Assembly: GCA_003510135.1 (NCBI GenBank)
Contig: DOKY01000003.1
Coordinates: 454 to 14,566 of the forward strand
Direction of reading: 5' to 3'
Length of the DNA stretch: 14,113 nucleotides
Source: Pseudothermotoga sp.
GTDB taxonomy: Bacteria; Thermotogota; Thermotogae; Thermotogales; DSM-5069
Numbering within the stretch: the first letter of the stretch is position 1; every line of letters starts with the position of its first letter. The position numbers and the translations under genes were made by a program. Shown here piece after piece: positions 13,731 through 14,113 of the stretch. The notes beneath the pieces were generated by a model. It was not told the DNA's origin. It was given only the letters and a program-made list of their open reading frames with translations, and did no database searches.

Positions 13731-14113
13731 TTGAAGTTCAAGATGAAAAATGTCTGGCACACGCGCGACAGAAATGAGATCGAGCAGTTCAGCAGGCAGT
13801 ACGCCGATTTCATGAACACGGCCAGAACCGAACGCATGGTGATCTGGGAAGCTGAAAAGATGCTTAAAGAAGCTGGTTTCGTGGATATCGAGCACTTCGA
13901 TGGAACCCAGGACAAAGTTTACGCCGTGAATAGGGCGAAATCACTCGTTGCCCTCAGGCTGGTTGGAAAACTTCAGGATGGCCTGAACCTGGTGGTAGCA
14001 CACGTAGATTCACCTAGGCTGGATTTCAAACCCCAACCGATCTTCGAAGAAGAGAACGTCGCTCTGGCGCGCACACACTACTACGGTGGTGTGAAGAAAT
14101 ACCAATGGTTCAG
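13731..14113 (+). CDS. M18 family zinc aminopeptidase, N-terminal part (runs off the window)
   Basis: The first 127 residues of an aminopeptidase that removes N-terminal amino acids, cut by the window end. The N-terminal helix region (EIEQFSRQYADFMNTARTER) is followed by GFVDI and DKVYAVNRAKSLVALRLVG. LVVAHVDSPRLDFKPQP contains His91, expected to bind the active-site zinc pair. HYYGGVKKYQWF is the conserved M18 segment leading to the next strand. Members are TET-like dodecamers in the cytoplasm. The start is TTG at 13731, since GGAGGTG lies 8 bases before it, whereas the in-frame ATG at 13743 is too far away. It is transcribed away from flagellin. It could process peptides brought in by the ABC importer, but that is only inference. 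Confidence 0.88.
   Translation, partial: MKFKMKNVWHTRDRNEIEQFSRQYADFMNTARTERMVIWEAEKMLKEAGFVDIEHFDGTQDKVYAVNRAKSLVALRLVGKLQDGLNLVVAHVDSPRLDFKPQPIFEEENVALARTHYYGGVKKYQWF

Overview
The window looks like chromosome from a thermophilic bacterium of the phylum Thermotogota, probably Thermotoga or Pseudothermotoga. This is inferred from several traits together: tightly packed operons with 1-4 base stop/start overlaps, very strong AGGAGGTGA-type ribosome binding sites, frequent TTG and GTG starts, AGA/AGG arginine codons, an Opp-type ABC transporter, a DUF996 membrane protein, and a long SRP RNA with an Alu domain. No insertion sequence, prophage, tRNA or CRISPR array was seen.

Layout from left to right. 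Positions 165-1490 (+) encode an FAD-dependent dehydrogenase of the COG2509 type, with a perfect palindrome upstream. Positions 1491-1839 hold no supportable gene, but contain a leftward-pointing terminator and a few short open stretches. A four-helix DUF996 membrane protein (1840-2367, -) is transcribed away from the SRP RNA gene (2459-2731, +). Next is a complete leftward five-gene ABC importer operon of the oligopeptide/dipeptide class, from 8089 down to 2763: binding protein, two permeases, two ATPases. It has a near-consensus promoter at 8128-8157, a strong hairpin after the binding-protein gene, and overlapping stop/start codons between the later genes. Diverging from it are a SAM-dependent methyltransferase (8258-8986, +) and a membrane diguanylate cyclase with a GAF domain (9066-10718, +).

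Positions 13649 to 10791 (-) form a probable three-gene unit: a short, divergent flagellin; a pita-bread-fold (peptidase M24-like) protein that has lost three of its five metal ligands; and a membrane-anchored Clp-fold serine protease of the SDH family. A candidate 46-residue reading frame sits between the flagellin and M24-like genes. The window ends inside an M18 zinc aminopeptidase gene (13731 onward, +), transcribed away from the flagellin gene from closely packed promoter elements.

Most of the window is ordinary uptake, signalling and motility gene content: peptide or oligosaccharide import, peptide cleavage (M18), c-di-GMP signalling, and a flagellin. The part that most deserves a second look is the flagellin / metal-less M24 / SDH protease unit. 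No known pathway that I can name explains it.
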